DNA of 64,000 nt from assembly GCA_905182535.1 (NCBI GenBank), contig CAJJBZ010000003.1, forward strand, positions 124,001 through 188,000, read 5' to 3'. A model generated the notes under the pieces. It had not been told where the DNA came from. It did no database searches and saw only the letters and a program-made list of their open reading frames with translations. This document shows, in pieces, positions 29,730-41,236 of the stretch (positions are counted from its first letter, which is position 1; each line of letters opens with the position of its first letter). The stretch is from an uncultured Planktomarina sp. Its GTDB lineage: Bacteria > Pseudomonadota > Alphaproteobacteria > Rhodobacterales > Rhodobacteraceae. The position numbers and the translations under genes were made by a program.

Positions 29730-31710
29730 ATGACCCAAGAGCTAAAAGATCGTCCCTGGTTGTTTCGAACCTATGCCGGTCACTCCACTGCTGCGGCCTC
29801 CAACGCCTTGTACCGCTCGAATCTATCCAAGGGCCAAACCGGGTTGTCCGTGGCCTTCGATCTGCCAACCCAAACGGGCTATGACAGCGATCACATCTTA
29901 GCTCGCGGTGAAGTCGGCAAGGTCGGCGTTCCAATTTGCCACTTGGGCGACATGCGCACGCTTTTTGCAGATATCCCATTAGATAAAATGAACACCTCGA
30001 TGACAATCAATGCGACGGCCCCTTGGTTGCTCTCATTATACATCGCGGCCGCTGAGGAGCAGGGTGCAGATACTATAGCTCTGCAGGGAACAGTACAAAA
30101 CGATATTATTAAAGAATATTTAAGCCGAGGCACCTATATTTGCCCACCGAAACCGTCTCTGCGCATGATCACTGATATCGCTGCCTATACCCGCGAATTT
30201 CTGCCAAAATGGAACCCAATGAACATCTGTTCGTATCACTTGCAAGAGGCCGGTGCCACACCAGAGCAAGAGCTCGCCTTTGCTTTGGCTACAGCCACTG
30301 CAGTATTGGATGATTTACAAGGCAAAGTCCCACCAGAACATTTTTCCTCGTCTGGTCGGACGGATATCGTTTTTCGTCAACGCCGGTATCCGGTTTGTCA
30401 CCGAAATGTGCAAAATGCGCGCTTTTGTCGATCTTTGGAATGAAATTTGCGAAACCCGCTATGGCATAAAAGACCCCAAATATCGACGTTTTCGCTATGG
30501 GGTGCAGGTCAATTCTCTGGGGTTGACCGAGCAACAACCCGAAAACAATGTCTATCGGATTTTAATCGAGATGCTGGCCGTAACCCTGTCTAAGAACGCC
30601 CGTGCCCGTGCCGTGCAACTGCCAGCTTGGAACGAAGCTTTGGGACTGCCGCGGCCGTGGGACCAACAATGGTCTCTGCGTATGCAACAAATCATGGCTT
30701 TTGAAACTGATATTCTGGAATATGAGGACTTATTTGATGAAAACCCAGCAGTGGAGCGCAAAGTGGCTGCTCTAAAAGAAGATGCACTGGCGGAATTGGC
30801 TTTGATTGACGGCATGGGCGGCGCAGTAGAAGCCATCGGTTATATGAAATCTAGGCTGGTCGAATCGAACGCAGTGCGCATCGGCCAAATTGAAAGTGGT
30901 GAGATAACCGTTGTGGGCGTGAATACCTATCAAACCGGAGAACCTAGTCCCCTCACTTCCGGGGACGACGCTGTCATGAATGTTGATCCCACAACTGAAG
31001 CCGAACAAATTTCTCGTTTGAACACATGGCGCGCCAGTCGTAATCCTGAAGCCATGCAACAGGCTCTGGATCAACTGCACAAAGCTACGCTGCGCCACAG
31101 AAGCTCGCGCTGTGCCTTCAATTGCCGCAGCCAAAGCTGCGTGACGACCGGAGAGTGGGCCGATGTAGTGCGCCAGGCTTTTGGACAATATCGCGGTCCC
31201 ACTGGGGTCAGCGCCAGCGCCTCCAACCGCACCGAAGGGCTAGACGAAATCCGCGAGTCAGTTGCTACGGTGAGTGCTAAGCTAGGAAGGCAACTAAAGT
31301 TTTTGATGGGCAAACCCGGCCTTGACGGCCATTCGAACGGCGCTGAGCAAATCGCCACCCGTGCTCGCGACTGTGGAATGGAAATTTCTTATGAGGGTAT
31401 TCGTTTGACGCCAAAAGAGATTGTTGCGGCCGCTCAAGATGGACAAGTGCATGTCATTGGCCTTTCAATTTTATCAGGCTCACATATTTCTTTAATGCAA
31501 GACGTCATGACAAAATTGGAGCAAGCAAATCTGGGTCATATCCCTGTGGTGGTGGGTGGCATTATTCCCGAAGATGATGCCGACCGGTTGCGTGCCATGG
31601 GAATTTCGCGGGTCTACACTCCAAAGGATTTTGAGCTTAACCAGATCATGTCTGATATTGTGTTCCTTGCCGATCCTGACCACCAAGCAGGCCCAATCTC
31701 AGCACAGTAA
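29730..31710 (+). CDS. ecm: Ethylmalonyl-CoA mutase (frameshifts)
   Basis: A coenzyme B12-dependent mutase of about 660 residues that turns ethylmalonyl-CoA into methylsuccinyl-CoA. The N-terminal TIM barrel has RPWLFRTYAGHSTAAASNAL, GLSVAFDLPTQTGYDSDH and TIALQGTVQNDIIKEYLSRGT. The C-terminal B12 domain has GLDGHSNGAEQIA (the D-x-H-x-x-G lower-ligand motif) and ISRVYTPKDFE. One surplus T near 30342 breaks the frame after KVPPEHF. A second pair of compensating errors around 31090 and 31140 puts some 17 residues out of frame; the skipped frame reads ATEARAVPSIAAAKA, as expected. It partners ccrA. Confidence 0.9.
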
Positions 31711-31719
31711 CAGAGTGAT

Positions 31720-33909
31720 TTAGTAAAAGCTCTGTGGATCAATATCGATCGATAGCTTTAATGAGTTAGGCAGTTTGAACATCGCAGTCCACTCTGTAAG
31801 GGCAACTTGTATAGGTGCTGTTTTGCTGGCCTTCACCAACAGGCGCACTCGATGCCGCCCACGCACCCTGGCTATCGGTGCAGGCGCAGGACCAAAAACT
31901 TCAGCCCCTATTTTAGTAAGTGGTAAGCAGTTTCGCGCCATCGCCTGGCCAACGTTGAGGGCTTCTTGCGCATCGGGTGACGACAATACGATCCCTACAA
32001 GCCGTCCGTATGGAGGCACCCCAGCCACCTCGCGCTCACGCGCTTCTGTTTGCCAAAAAGCATCTTCATCTCCACTCAAAATGGCTCGTATAACTGGGTG
32101 TTCAGGCTGATGGGTCTGCAACACGGCCACCCCAGGCTTATCCGCCCGACCAGCTCGGCCTGCTACTTGACGCATCAATTGAAAGGTCCGTTCAGCAGCA
32201 CGCAGATCTGAGCCTTGAAGGCCTAAATCTGCATCAATCACCCCCACAAGTGTCAGCAACGGAAAGTTATGACCCTTTGCCACTAGCTGAGTACCTATAA
32301 TAACATCCACCTCTCCCGCAGCCAAGGCAGCAATTTGAGCTTTGAGTGCACGCGCCGAGCCAAATAAATCAGAAGATAATACTGCCACTTTTGCATCAGG
32401 AAACAATGCCGTGGCCTCCTCCGCCAATCGCTCAACACCCGGTCCCACCACTGCCAATCGACCCTCGACCTCACAATTAGGACAATTTGTTGGCACAGGC
32501 TTAGTTTCACCACATTGGTGGCACATCAAGCGCTTTAAAAACCGATGCTCAACCATCCGCGCATCGCAATTATCACAGCCTACCTGATTGCCACAAGCCC
32601 GACATAGAGTGATGGGCGCATAGCCCCGTCGATTAATGAACAGCAAAGACTGCTCACCAACTTTGATGCGATCTTCAACCATTTTTTGCAGGCTAGGCGA
32701 TATCCAACGATCCCCCAGCAGGGTTTCTTGGCGCATATCAATGGCGCGCATATCGGGCATAACTGCCAGGCCAAATCGGCTCTTAAGATCAATTTTCTTA
32801 TACTTTCCAGCCTCAACGTTAGCCCAGCTCTCTAAGCTAGGCGTGGCACTGGCCAGCACCACCTGACCGCCCACCAAAGACGCACGCAGCACCGCCATAT
32901 CGCGCGCATTATAAAGTACGCCATCTTCTTGCTTGTAACTAGTATCGTGTTCTTCATCAACAACGATCAGACCCAGATCTTGGAACGGCAGGAATAGGGC
33001 GGACCGAGCGCCAACCACCATCTGCGCATCTCCTTGACCAACCATTTTCCAAGTACGGCGGCGCTCGGTCATGGTGACACCCGAGTGCCATTCCGCAGGC
33101 CGCGCACCAAAGCGGGCTTCTACGCGTGTCAGAAACTCGGCCGTTAACGCAATTTCAGGTAGAAGAACCAAGGCCTGACGCCCCTGCTTAAAGCAGGCAG
33201 CCACTGCTTCAAGATAGACTTCAGTCTTACCCGACCCCGTGACACCCTTTAAAAGTGTCGTGCTGTAGCCCCGATCATTGCCCTGCAGATAAACTACCGC
33301 CGCCGCTTGATCTTCTGACAACTCTTTACTGGACAAAGATGGATCCAATGGTGGAAATGGCATATCCTGCGGTGTGACATGTTCCTCCACAGCCCCCAGT
33401 TTCACTAGACCCTTTACAACCGAAGTCGTAACCCCAGCAGCCACCGCAAGCTCTTTGAGAGTAAAGCTCAGGCCATCAAATTCCTCCAACACAGCCAAAA
33501 CCCTCTGGCGGGTATCGGTCTTCCGAGTGATGTCAGACTGGCCCATGCGGTAGACATGCCGCATTGAGGGTGGGTCACCCAAGCCCGGGGCGCGCGTAGC
33601 CAGCCGAAGCATTTTAGACATCGGCGTGAGCGTGTAATCCGACACACGGCGCAAAAACTCCTGCATACTGTGTTGCATCGGTACCACATCCAAGACACGG
33701 ATCACCGAACGAGTTTTGGCGTAATCGAAATCTCCGATACCTGCAGCCCAAATTACGCCTAAGACTTTGCGAGGCCCCAAGGGAACTTCCACAAAGGCAC
33801 CCTGCCAGCACCCCCCTTCGGGAGCTTTATAATCAAGTGTTCGATCAAGCGGTTGGCTGGTTAGCACAGCAACCAAATCACCTTGATTAAAGAATTGGGG
33901 CTCAGACAC
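31720..33909 (-). CDS. priA: Primosomal protein N' (replication restart helicase)
   Basis: A 729-residue 3' to 5' DNA helicase that reloads the replisome at stalled forks. The N-terminal 3'BD domain starts [20 protein letters not shown]. Walker A is [13 protein letters not shown], Walker [15 protein letters not shown], and the zinc-binding insertion has [13 protein letters not shown] and [17 protein letters not shown]. Motifs V and VI appear in [21 protein letters not shown] and [13 protein letters not shown]. The start is a GTG with AAGGA upstream. The frame is intact. Convergent with ecm (9-base gap). Confidence 0.96.
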   Translation of the reverse strand: MSEPQFFNQGDLVAVLTSQPLDRTLDYKAPEGGCWQGAFVEVPLGPRKVLGVIWAAGIGDFDYAKTRSVIRVLDVVPMQHSMQEFLRRVSDYTLTPMSKMLRLATRAPGLGDPPSMRHVYRMGQSDITRKTDTRQRVLAVLEEFDGLSFTLKELAVAAGVTTSVVKGLVKLGAVEEHVTPQDMPFPPLDPSLSSKELSEDQAAAVVYLQGNDRGYSTTLLKGVTGSGKTEVYLEAVAACFKQGRQALVLLPEIALTAEFLTRVEARFGARPAEWHSGVTMTERRRTWKMVGQGDAQMVVGARSALFLPFQDLGLIVVDEEHDTSYKQEDGVLYNARDMAVLRASLVGGQVVLASATPSLESWANVEAGKYKKIDLKSRFGLAVMPDMRAIDMRQETLLGDRWISPSLQKMVEDRIKVGEQSLLFINRRGYAPITLCRACGNQVGCDNCDARMVEHRFLKRLMCHQCGETKPVPTNCPNCEVEGRLAVVGPGVERLAEEATALFPDAKVAVLSSDLFGSARALKAQIAALAAGEVDVIIGTQLVAKGHNFPLLTLVGVIDADLGLQGSDLRAAERTFQLMRQVAGRAGRADKPGVAVLQTHQPEHPVIRAILSGDEDAFWQTEAREREVAGVPPYGRLVGIVLSSPDAQEALNVGQAMARNCLPLTKIGAEVFGPAPAPIARVRGRHRVRLLVKASKTAPIQVALTEWTAMFKLPNSLKLSIDIDPQSFY

Positions 33910-33998
33910 ATTATTTCCTTAGCAGTGGGGCTTTTAGAACCTATAGAACTAAGTTAAAGCTTCCAGTAACTAAGGCCAACCTATCAAGGACATCAGTC

Positions 33999-34652
33999 AT
34001 GAAATTTTTTGTTGATACTGCTGAAATAGACGCAATTGCCGAACTAAATGATTTGGGTATGGTTGACGGGGTCACCACAAACCCCTCTTTAATCATGAAA
34101 TCAGGACGTGATATCATCGAAGTGACCAAAGAAATATGTGACTTGGTCTCTGGTCCAGTAAGTGCCGAAGTTGTGGCGACCAAAGCTGAAGCCATGATAG
34201 CTGAGGGCCGCAAGCTTGCGGAAATCGCATCAAATATCACAGTTAAGCTGCCGCTGACTTGGGATGGCTTGAAGGCCTGCAACATTTTGTCAGGTGAGGG
34301 TAAAATGGTAAACGTGACTCTATGCTTTAGCGCAAACCAAGCCCTGTTAGCCGCCAAAGCGGGTGCTACATTTATTAGCCCATTCATTGGCCGTCTGGAC
34401 GATGTGAACATTGATGGTATGGATCTTATCGCCGATATTCGTCAAATTTATGACAACTTTGGCTTTGATACACAGATTTTAGCGGCGTCTATTCGCACGG
34501 TAAACCATGTGACACAGGCCGCTTTAATCGGTGCTGATGTAATTACTGCACCGCCGAATGTGATCAAATCTTTAGCCAATCATCCCCTGACAGATAAGGG
34601 CCTTGAGCAATTCATGTCGGATTGGGCAAAAACAGGGCAGAAAATTCTCTAA
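33999..34652 (+). CDS. Transaldolase / fructose-6-phosphate aldolase (TalC-FSA type)
   Basis: A short transaldolase of 217 residues. It starts [20 protein letters not shown] and shows [14 protein letters not shown], the Schiff-base lysine in [46 protein letters not shown] and [23 protein letters not shown]. The subfamily contains both transaldolases (pentose phosphate pathway) and F6P aldolases; the sequence does not tell which by eye. AAGGA lies upstream of ATG 33999. Divergent from priA. Confidence 0.92.
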   Translation: MKFFVDTAEIDAIAELNDLGMVDGVTTNPSLIMKSGRDIIEVTKEICDLVSGPVSAEVVATKAEAMIAEGRKLAEIASNITVKLPLTWDGLKACNILSGEGKMVNVTLCFSANQALLAAKAGATFISPFIGRLDDVNIDGMDLIADIRQIYDNFGFDTQILAASIRTVNHVTQAALIGADVITAPPNVIKSLANHPLTDKGLEQFMSDWAKTGQKIL

Positions 34653-34714
34653 ACCTGTGATATTGCTGTTTTGTATCAAGTGGGGCGACCACAACTTCAG
34701 TGAATGAGGCATCT

Positions 34715-35428
34715 ATGGACCTTCAAACAGCGGCGCAAGCAGAAGAAATCTTGCGTGATATCATTATCAAAAATCCCAGGATCGTTTTAGACGACCCACC
34801 GGTAATGCGAGCCTTAGTCTCGGCCAATGATCAGCTACGAGGCGAGAACATCGTTGATCTCCGCAGTGTTGCAATGAAGCGCCTCGAAACCCAACTTGAT
34901 CGCCTCGAGGCCACTCACCGTTCAGTGATAGCAGCGGCCTATGACAACCTTGCAGGAACGCAGCAAATTAATCGTGCCATTCTGAAGGTCATGGAACCTA
35001 ATGATTTTGGGAGCTTTCTTGAAATGACAGAGCGTGACATGCCCGACATTATGAAGATTGATTTCGTCAGTCTTATTTTGGAAACCACACAACAAGAGGC
35101 GGATCCAACGCTTGCGCATCTTAGTTCTGTTTTGATCCCCGCCCCTACAGGCTTTATCGATAAATATCTTTCCTCAAGCCCAGGAAAGGGAGATGCTAAA
35201 GTGACGCTCCGAGCCGTGACATCGCCAAGTGCACTTGTCTACGATAGCGCCCCTTGTTCGATTGGCTCAGAGGCCTGCCTAAGGTTGGAGTTTGGCGCGG
35301 AGACCGTGCCCGGCCTATTAATTTTGGGCGCAAACGACCCAAATCAGTTTTCGCCTGCGCAGGGCACTGATCTTTTAACCTTTTTTGGTACGGTTTACGA
35401 ACGCGCCGTGCGCAGATGGCTAGCCTAA
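34715..35428 (+). CDS. DUF484 family protein
   Basis: A 237-residue protein with a helical, probably coiled-coil N-terminal third (SANDQLRGENIVDLRSVAMKRLETQLDRLE) and a GAF-like C-terminal domain ending PAQGTDLLTFFGTVYERAVRRWLA. These features fit DUF484, which in proteobacteria lies directly upstream of xerC, as here. Function unknown. I choose ATG 34715 because GAGG lies 6 bases before it; an in-frame ATG at 34700 has a poorer site. Gap to xerC is 10 bases. Confidence 0.85.
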   Translation: MDLQTAAQAEEILRDIIIKNPRIVLDDPPVMRALVSANDQLRGENIVDLRSVAMKRLETQLDRLEATHRSVIAAAYDNLAGTQQINRAILKVMEPNDFGSFLEMTERDMPDIMKIDFVSLILETTQQEADPTLAHLSSVLIPAPTGFIDKYLSSSPGKGDAKVTLRAVTSPSALVYDSAPCSIGSEACLRLEFGAETVPGLLILGANDPNQFSPAQGTDLLTFFGTVYERAVRRWLA

Positions 35429-35438
35429 AGGCTACTCC

Positions 35439-36377
35439 ATGGCGTTCCAGATCCCACTCAGCCTAATCTCCCCTGCAGCGAGCGATGCAATGCTGCATTG
35501 GTTGGCTCATGAGCGAGCCCTCAAATCTGCAGCAGACAATACGCTCAAAGCGTATGCATCCGACGTGACTGGGTTTTTGAGCTTTATGGCACAGCATCGC
35601 GGCGGACCAGAAGGACTGGCTGCACTAGCCAGAATTCACACCCGCGACATGCGCGCTTGGATGGCCCATGAACGCGGACGTGGCCTGAGAAGCCGAAGCT
35701 TGGCACGCAATTTGTCCGCTGTAAAAAACTTCTTTCGCTGGTTGGCCGAGCACCATGAACTTGAACCAACGGCCGTATTGCTGACCCGTATGCCAAAGTT
35801 TGAGAAAAAACTGCCACGCCCACTGGCGGTGGGTGCTGCTCATGAGATGATTGGTGCCGTGGACACTCAAGCCCAAGAGGATTGGGTCGCCGCACGTGAT
35901 GCTGCAGTCTTAACTCTACTTTATGGCTGTGGTCTGCGTATATCAGAGGCTCTAGGCCTCTCTGGTGCGGATGAGCCCCTACCCGACGTTCTGCGTATAA
36001 TTGGCAAGGGGGGCAAGGAACGAATTGTCCCAGTCCTGCCCGTAGCCAAAGCTGCCGTGGCACGATATACTAAGCTGTGCCCTTTCCCTATAGAACAGAG
36101 TTCACCCCTATTTTGCGGGGTGCGCGGTGGTAGGTTAAATGCGGGATTAATACAAAAAGCCATGCGCTCAGCGCGGATGAAATTGGGTCTACCCGCCACA
36201 GCCACCCCACATGCAATGCGACATTCATTTGCTACGCATTTAATGAACGCTGGTGGAGACTTGCGGACTATCCAAGAGTTACTGGGCCATGCGTCATTAT
36301 CAAGTACAGAGGCCTATACGGCTGTGGATACAGAGCGGTTAATGAATGTTTACAACGCCTCACATCCGAAAGCCTGA
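35439..36377 (+). CDS. xerC: Tyrosine recombinase XerC
   Basis: A 312-residue site-specific recombinase that, with XerD, resolves chromosome dimers at dif. The N-terminal SAM-like DNA-binding domain contains NTLKAYASDVTGFLSFMA. The catalytic domain has the Arg in YGCGLRISEALGLSG, the Lys in GKGGKERIVPV, the HxxR box HAMRHSFATHLMNAGGDLR, the His/Trp region LLGHASLSSTEAYT and the Tyr nucleophile at Y in TEAYTAVDTERL. It follows DUF484 as in many genomes, so it is a housekeeping recombinase, not a mobile-element integrase. Confidence 0.95.
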   Translation: MAFQIPLSLISPAASDAMLHWLAHERALKSAADNTLKAYASDVTGFLSFMAQHRGGPEGLAALARIHTRDMRAWMAHERGRGLRSRSLARNLSAVKNFFRWLAEHHELEPTAVLLTRMPKFEKKLPRPLAVGAAHEMIGAVDTQAQEDWVAARDAAVLTLLYGCGLRISEALGLSGADEPLPDVLRIIGKGGKERIVPVLPVAKAAVARYTKLCPFPIEQSSPLFCGVRGGRLNAGLIQKAMRSARMKLGLPATATPHAMRHSFATHLMNAGGDLRTIQELLGHASLSSTEAYTAVDTERLMNVYNASHPKA

Positions 36378-36412
36378 TTGCCACTGTCAAGCTTTTCCGC
36401 TTATAGAGTGAA

Positions 36413-37105
36413 ATGAATATACGCACGAAAGCCTTAGCGGTGCATTTTCTCACCGCAACCGGAGCTGTCTTTGCCATACTGGCATTGCTGGAAGCGGTGA
36501 ATGAAAAATGGGACATGATGTTTGTCTGGTTGGTTGTGGCCTTTTTTGTCGATGGAATCGATGGGCCGTTGGCGCGTCGCTACAATGTAAAAACCAACGC
36601 GCCAACTTTTGACGGTGTGCTGTTAGATCTCATTATTGATTACCTTACATATGTCTTTATCCCTGCCTATGCATTGTTTGCTAGTGGGTTATTAGCAGGA
36701 TGGTCTGGCTGGGTTGCTATAATTGTTATCACCTTTGCCAGTGCTATGTATTTTGCAGATACTCGGATGAAAACAAAGGATAATTCCTTTCAAGGCTTTC
36801 CTGGCGCTTGGAACATGGCAGTCATTGTAATTTTTGCCACCACGCCAAATCACTGGGTAATTTTAGGATTCGTTACAATATTGGCTATCGCCATGTTCCT
36901 GCCACTCAAATTTGTGCATCCAGTGCGCACCGAGCGGTGGCGCCCCGTCACCCTGCCCACTGCATTGGCTTGGGTTGGCTTTGCAGCTTGGGCCGCTTGG
37001 GGAAATTTCACAGAAGTTCCTGCAGCGAATATAGGCCTCTTGATCACTTCTACATATTTATTGTTCGCGGGGATCGCTCAAGAACTGACGGCTCAAAAAA
37101 CCTAA
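36413..37105 (+). CDS. pcs: Phosphatidylcholine synthase (CDP-alcohol phosphatidyltransferase)
   Basis: A 230-residue integral membrane enzyme. The CDP-alcohol phosphatidyltransferase signature is complete: DGIDGPLARRYNVK, then FDGVLLDLIIDYLTY, providing D-G-x2-A-R-x8-G-x3-D-x3-D. Length and the N terminus (MNIRTKALAVHFLTATGAVF) resemble Pcs of alphaproteobacteria, which joins CDP-diacylglycerol and choline. Other enzymes of this superfamily (PgsA, PssA) are less similar by eye. It converges on the EamA transporter gene with a few bases of overlap. Confidence 0.85.
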   Translation: MNIRTKALAVHFLTATGAVFAILALLEAVNEKWDMMFVWLVVAFFVDGIDGPLARRYNVKTNAPTFDGVLLDLIIDYLTYVFIPAYALFASGLLAGWSGWVAIIVITFASAMYFADTRMKTKDNSFQGFPGAWNMAVIVIFATTPNHWVILGFVTILAIAMFLPLKFVHPVRTERWRPVTLPTALAWVGFAAWAAWGNFTEVPAANIGLLITSTYLLFAGIAQELTAQKT

Positions 37106-37938
37106 AATCGAGTTAAGGTAATTCCAATGCCTATCACGATCCCAGCCAGAATTTTGACTGGTCCCATCTTATCACGAAAGAAAATCCAACCTACTATCAT
37201 GGCGAATAAAATACTGCTTTCGCGTAATGCCGTCACTAAGGAAATGGGCGCCTCAGTCATGGCCCAAACTACAATGGCATAAGCGGTAAAAGAGGCGAGC
37301 CCCGCCAACAGTCCAACCGAGATTTGTCGTACATTGTGCGGCCAGACAGAGTGCCCCCGCAAGGCTAAGATAGCCGGCGTATAAAACAGAGCCGAGAAAA
37401 TTAGCAGCCAGGATACATAGGCTAACGCATCACCCATGGCCCGTGCACCAAGTCCATCCACCAATGAATAACCCGCCGTGGCACAGGCCGACCCAATGGC
37501 CATAGGGATCAATTTACGGTCTTCGCCCGACAGGAACACACCCTGCGCCATTATCACTATGCCAAGTCCCAAAACTAAGATACCCCACAATTCGAAGCCA
37601 GTTAGCGTATCAATTCCAAACAGTAAGCTGATCACCAAAACAATCATCGGAGCGCCTCCACGCGCAATAGGGTAAACTCGGCTGAGATCTCCACGTTCAT
37701 AAGCAAAGCCTAAAAATAGCTGGTAAAACATGTGCAAGATGCCTGAGGCGAGCAACCAAAGCCAAACTTCCCCCTGAGGAAATGGTAAAAAAGGAATTAG
37801 AGAAAGCCCAATAAACGCATGCGCAAGGGTCAAAATCAGCATAGCAGTTTGCTTGTTATTTCCAGTTTTGACCAAAGCGTTCCAACCTGCATGTAGCAGG
37901 GCAGCAATAAGAACAGCACAGAAAACTAAAATGGTCAT
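37102..37938 (-). CDS. EamA/DMT-superfamily transporter
   Basis: A 278-residue membrane protein with ten predicted helices in two homologous halves (EamA repeats). Typical elements: HAGWNALVKTGNNKQTAML, YERGDLSRVYPIARGGAPMIV at the end of repeat one and WAMTEAPISLVTALRESSILFAMIVGWIFFRDKM in repeat two. Exports or imports small metabolites; the substrate is not predictable. It is transcribed toward pcs. No frameshift. Confidence 0.85.
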   Translation of the reverse strand: MTILVFCAVLIAALLHAGWNALVKTGNNKQTAMLILTLAHAFIGLSLIPFLPFPQGEVWLWLLASGILHMFYQLFLGFAYERGDLSRVYPIARGGAPMIVLVISLLFGIDTLTGFELWGILVLGLGIVIMAQGVFLSGEDRKLIPMAIGSACATAGYSLVDGLGARAMGDALAYVSWLLIFSALFYTPAILALRGHSVWPHNVRQISVGLLAGLASFTAYAIVVWAMTEAPISLVTALRESSILFAMIVGWIFFRDKMGPVKILAGIVIGIGITLTRF

Positions 37939-38007
37939 AAGGCATTCTTAAACAGGAAACACTGGGAGGCAATCAGCGCCCCCCAAGAACAGTAACATCA
38001 ACTCACC

Positions 38008-40914
38008 TTAGCCGAGGGCTGCATCACATCTGCCACAGACGCCCTTACGACCATGCTGACCCACATCAGGCAGGATTTTCCAACAGCGTTCGCATTTAGC
38101 GCCATCAGCTTTCATGAAAGTGACGGAAATTCCTACAGTATCCTCCAGGACAAACGCTCTATCAGGTGCAGCTTGGGTGGATATTTCAATCCCAGATGTG
38201 ATGCATAGATCTGCAAAGGAGACAGATTTCAACACACCCGCCATAGCCTTATCTACATAGACCACGGGAGCGGCCTCTAGGCTGGAACCGATATTCTTTT
38301 CTCTGCGCTCAACTTCCAAGGCACCAGTAACTACACGGCGTACTTGGCGAATTATAGCCCATTTTATAGCTAAATCAGGGTTAGACCATGTGGCAGGTGT
38401 GACAGGCATATCCACAAGATGCACTGAGCTTTCAGCGCCTGGATTGCGTTCCAGCCAAACCTCTTCCATCGTGAAGGTCAGAACAGGGGCCAACCAGGTG
38501 GTTAGACGGTGGTATAGTAAATCCAACACTGTGCGTGCGGCTCGGCGCTCAGGCGTATCACCGTCACAATATAGCACATCCTTACGGATATCGAAGTAGA
38601 ATGAGGACAGATCAACCGTTGCAAACTGAAACAACGCTTGGAAAACACCTTGGAAATCATAGGCCGTGTAGCCTTTTCGCACGGTCTCATCCAGCTCTGC
38701 TAACCGGTGCAAAACCCATAGCTCCAACTCTGGCATGGCATCTAATTCAACCCGATCCCCATCACTAAAGTCGGCAAGAGAGCCCAGCATAAAGCGCATG
38801 GTGTTGCGCAGGCGGCGATAGCTATCTGCAACGCCTTTCAAAATTTCAGCACCAATCCGTAGGTCGCTGGTGTAATCTGACTGAGCCACCCAAAGCCGCA
38901 AAATGTCTGCACCATATTGTTTGGTGACATCATCTGGGGATACGGTATTGCCAATAGATTTGGACATTTTCATGCCCTTTTCGTCAAGCGTGAAGCCGTG
39001 CGTCAAAACTCCACGATAAGGTGCGCGGCCTTGCGTACCACAGGATTGTAACATGGAAGAATGAAACCAACCGCGGTGTTGATCGGTACCTTCCAAATAA
39101 AGGTCCGCCATGCCATCATCGCTCCATCCTCACGGTCACGCAACACAAAAGCGTGTGTTGATCCACTGTCGAACCAAACATCCAAGATATCAAAGACCTG
39201 CGTATAACCCTCAGGCTCCACAATGCCCGACAAGAACCGCTCTTTTGCACCGTCCATGTACCACGCATCGGCACCTTCAACTTCAAAAGCCTCCAGTACG
39301 CGGGCATTCACAACTGAATTTCGCAAGAGGTAATCGTCATCGGTAGGAAAGCAGCCATTTTTGGTAAAGCAGGTCAGAGGCACGCCCCAAGCCCGTTGCC
39401 GAGACAAAACCCAATCAGGCCGCGCTTCGATCATGGAATACAACCGATTGCGACCTGTCGGTGGCGTCCAAGTCACCAACTCATCAATAGAGGCCAAAGC
39501 CCGCTCGCGGATGGTTTTGCCATAGGTGTCCAAGCCGTCATTCACAGGCTTATCGACCGCAGCAAACCACTGCGGCGTGTTACGATAGATCACGGGCGCC
39601 TTAGAGCGCCAGCTGTGCGGATAGCTGTGTTTGATCTTGCCACGCGCCAACAACCCGTCCACTTCGGCCAGTTTTTCGATGATCGCACCATTGGCGTTGC
39701 CCTCTTTGCCATTCGGCTTGAGTATCGCTTTGCCGCCAAAGAACGGCAGATCAGCGCGGAACCGGCCATCTTCCATAACGTTATAGGTGATGACTTGCTC
39801 CAGCATGCCTAGATCGCGATAAAGCTCAAACTCTTCCATTCCGTGCGACGGCGCGCAATGCACAAAACCAGTGCCTTCGGTGTCAGTTACAAAATCAGCA
39901 GATCGAAAATCACGGATATCATCCCATTCGCCTTCGCCACCCTCCGCGCCGTGTAGTGGATGTTGAAGCTCAATCTTGGCTAGGTCATCCTGAGTTATGT
40001 CACAAAGTCGGCGGAACATGGTAGGTATCAAGACGAGCCCGACCAAAGACGTCTTCGGCCAAGTTATCAGACAGAATAAAGTGCTCCCCGATACTCACCC
40101 AGCATTCTTCAGGGCGGCCAATGACCTCATAAAGCCCATAGGAGATACCAGCACCATACACCACTGCCTTATTGGACGGCATCGTCCAAGGTGTTGTAGT
40201 CCAAATCACAACTTTAGCACTGTCTAGAACCGTATTACCCGTCCCCACCACTTTGAACTTCACCCAAACGGTGAAGCTTTCCTTATCGTGATACTCCACC
40301 TCAGCCTCAGCCAGAGCAGTTTTCTCAATTGGTGACCACATTACTGGTTTTGAGCCTTGATATAAAGTGCCATTCATCAAAAATTTCTGAAATTCCGCTG
40401 CAATCACCCGTTCGGAGTGAAAATCCATTGTCAAATATGGGTTTTCCCATTTTCCAGTGATGCCAAGGCGTTTGAACTCATCTCGTTGGGCATCCACCCA
40501 CCCAGCTGCAAATTCACGGCATTCTTGGCGAAATTCCACAACCGGAACAGCATCTTTATCACGACCTTTTTTCCGGTATTTCTCTTCTATTTTCCATTCG
40601 ATAGGGAGACCATGGCAATCCCAGCCCGGAATATAGCGGGCGTCCTTACCCATCATCTGCTGCGAACGCACCACCATATCCTTGAGGATTTTATTCAGCG
40701 CATGACCGATATGTAGATTGCCATTGGCATAGGGAGGACCATCGTGCAACGTGAAGCTTTCACGGCCTGTTTTCTGACGTAACCGGTCATAAACGCCAAT
40801 ATCAGCCCAGCGCTCCAGCCATTCGGGCTCACGTTTAGGCAATCCTGCACGCATCGGAAAATCCGTCTTAGGCAGATTGAGGGTATCTTTGTAATCAACT
40901 GTGTCGTCGGACAT
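38008..40914 (-). CDS. ileS: Isoleucyl-tRNA synthetase (two frameshifts)
   Basis: A class I synthetase of about 969 residues that charges tRNA-Ile and edits valine. The HIGH motif is YANGNLHIGHALNKILKD, KMSKS is KGMKMSKSIGNTVSPDDV, the editing domain has FVHCAPSHGMEEFELYRD, and a C-terminal zinc site is CERCWKIL...CGRCDAAL. The frame breaks near 40022 (TTCCGC) and near 39107 (GATGATGGCATGG). One base change at each joins the three pieces without loss of conserved sequence. Because the enzyme is indispensable these are most likely consensus errors. Confidence 0.95.
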
Positions 40915-41236
40915 ATCGTGTCTCTTTTTGAAGAACTGAAAAGGGGTAGCGCTGTAGTTTCCAACACCATTGGCCCGGCTGCTGCATTATCACAGCGCCG
41001 GGGATATAATTCGTAAAATGATCAATATCCTTACCATATTGGAAACGTTATAGGCCGCTAGGCGCCACTGTACAACTAACATCACACAGAGAGCTTTTCC
41101 TTTTGGATTACGAGGCAAGTAAAGCCTAACACACTTTGTTTATTTAAGGTAATTAGTACACTAATTTAACAAATGTGTCAGGGTGATGTCTTCATAATCG
41201 GTACCAATTTCAACAGTTAAATAAGAACCAAGTGTC
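40915..41236. other. Intergenic stretch upstream of ileS
   Basis: This 322-base gap lies between the ileS start and the 3' end of a GNAT gene. No frame with family resemblance, no tRNA and no terminator hairpin is visible. It presumably holds the ileS promoter. I find no T-box-like structure, which would be unusual in alphaproteobacteria anyway. Confidence 0.5.

Noticed and set aside
35439-36377. Tyrosine recombinase as a sign of a mobile element
   Set aside because: Its sequence and the DUF484 neighbour mark it as housekeeping XerC; no attachment repeats or phage genes are near.
38008-40914. Reading ileS as a pseudogene
   Set aside because: The enzyme is indispensable, all motifs are present and two one-base corrections restore it.
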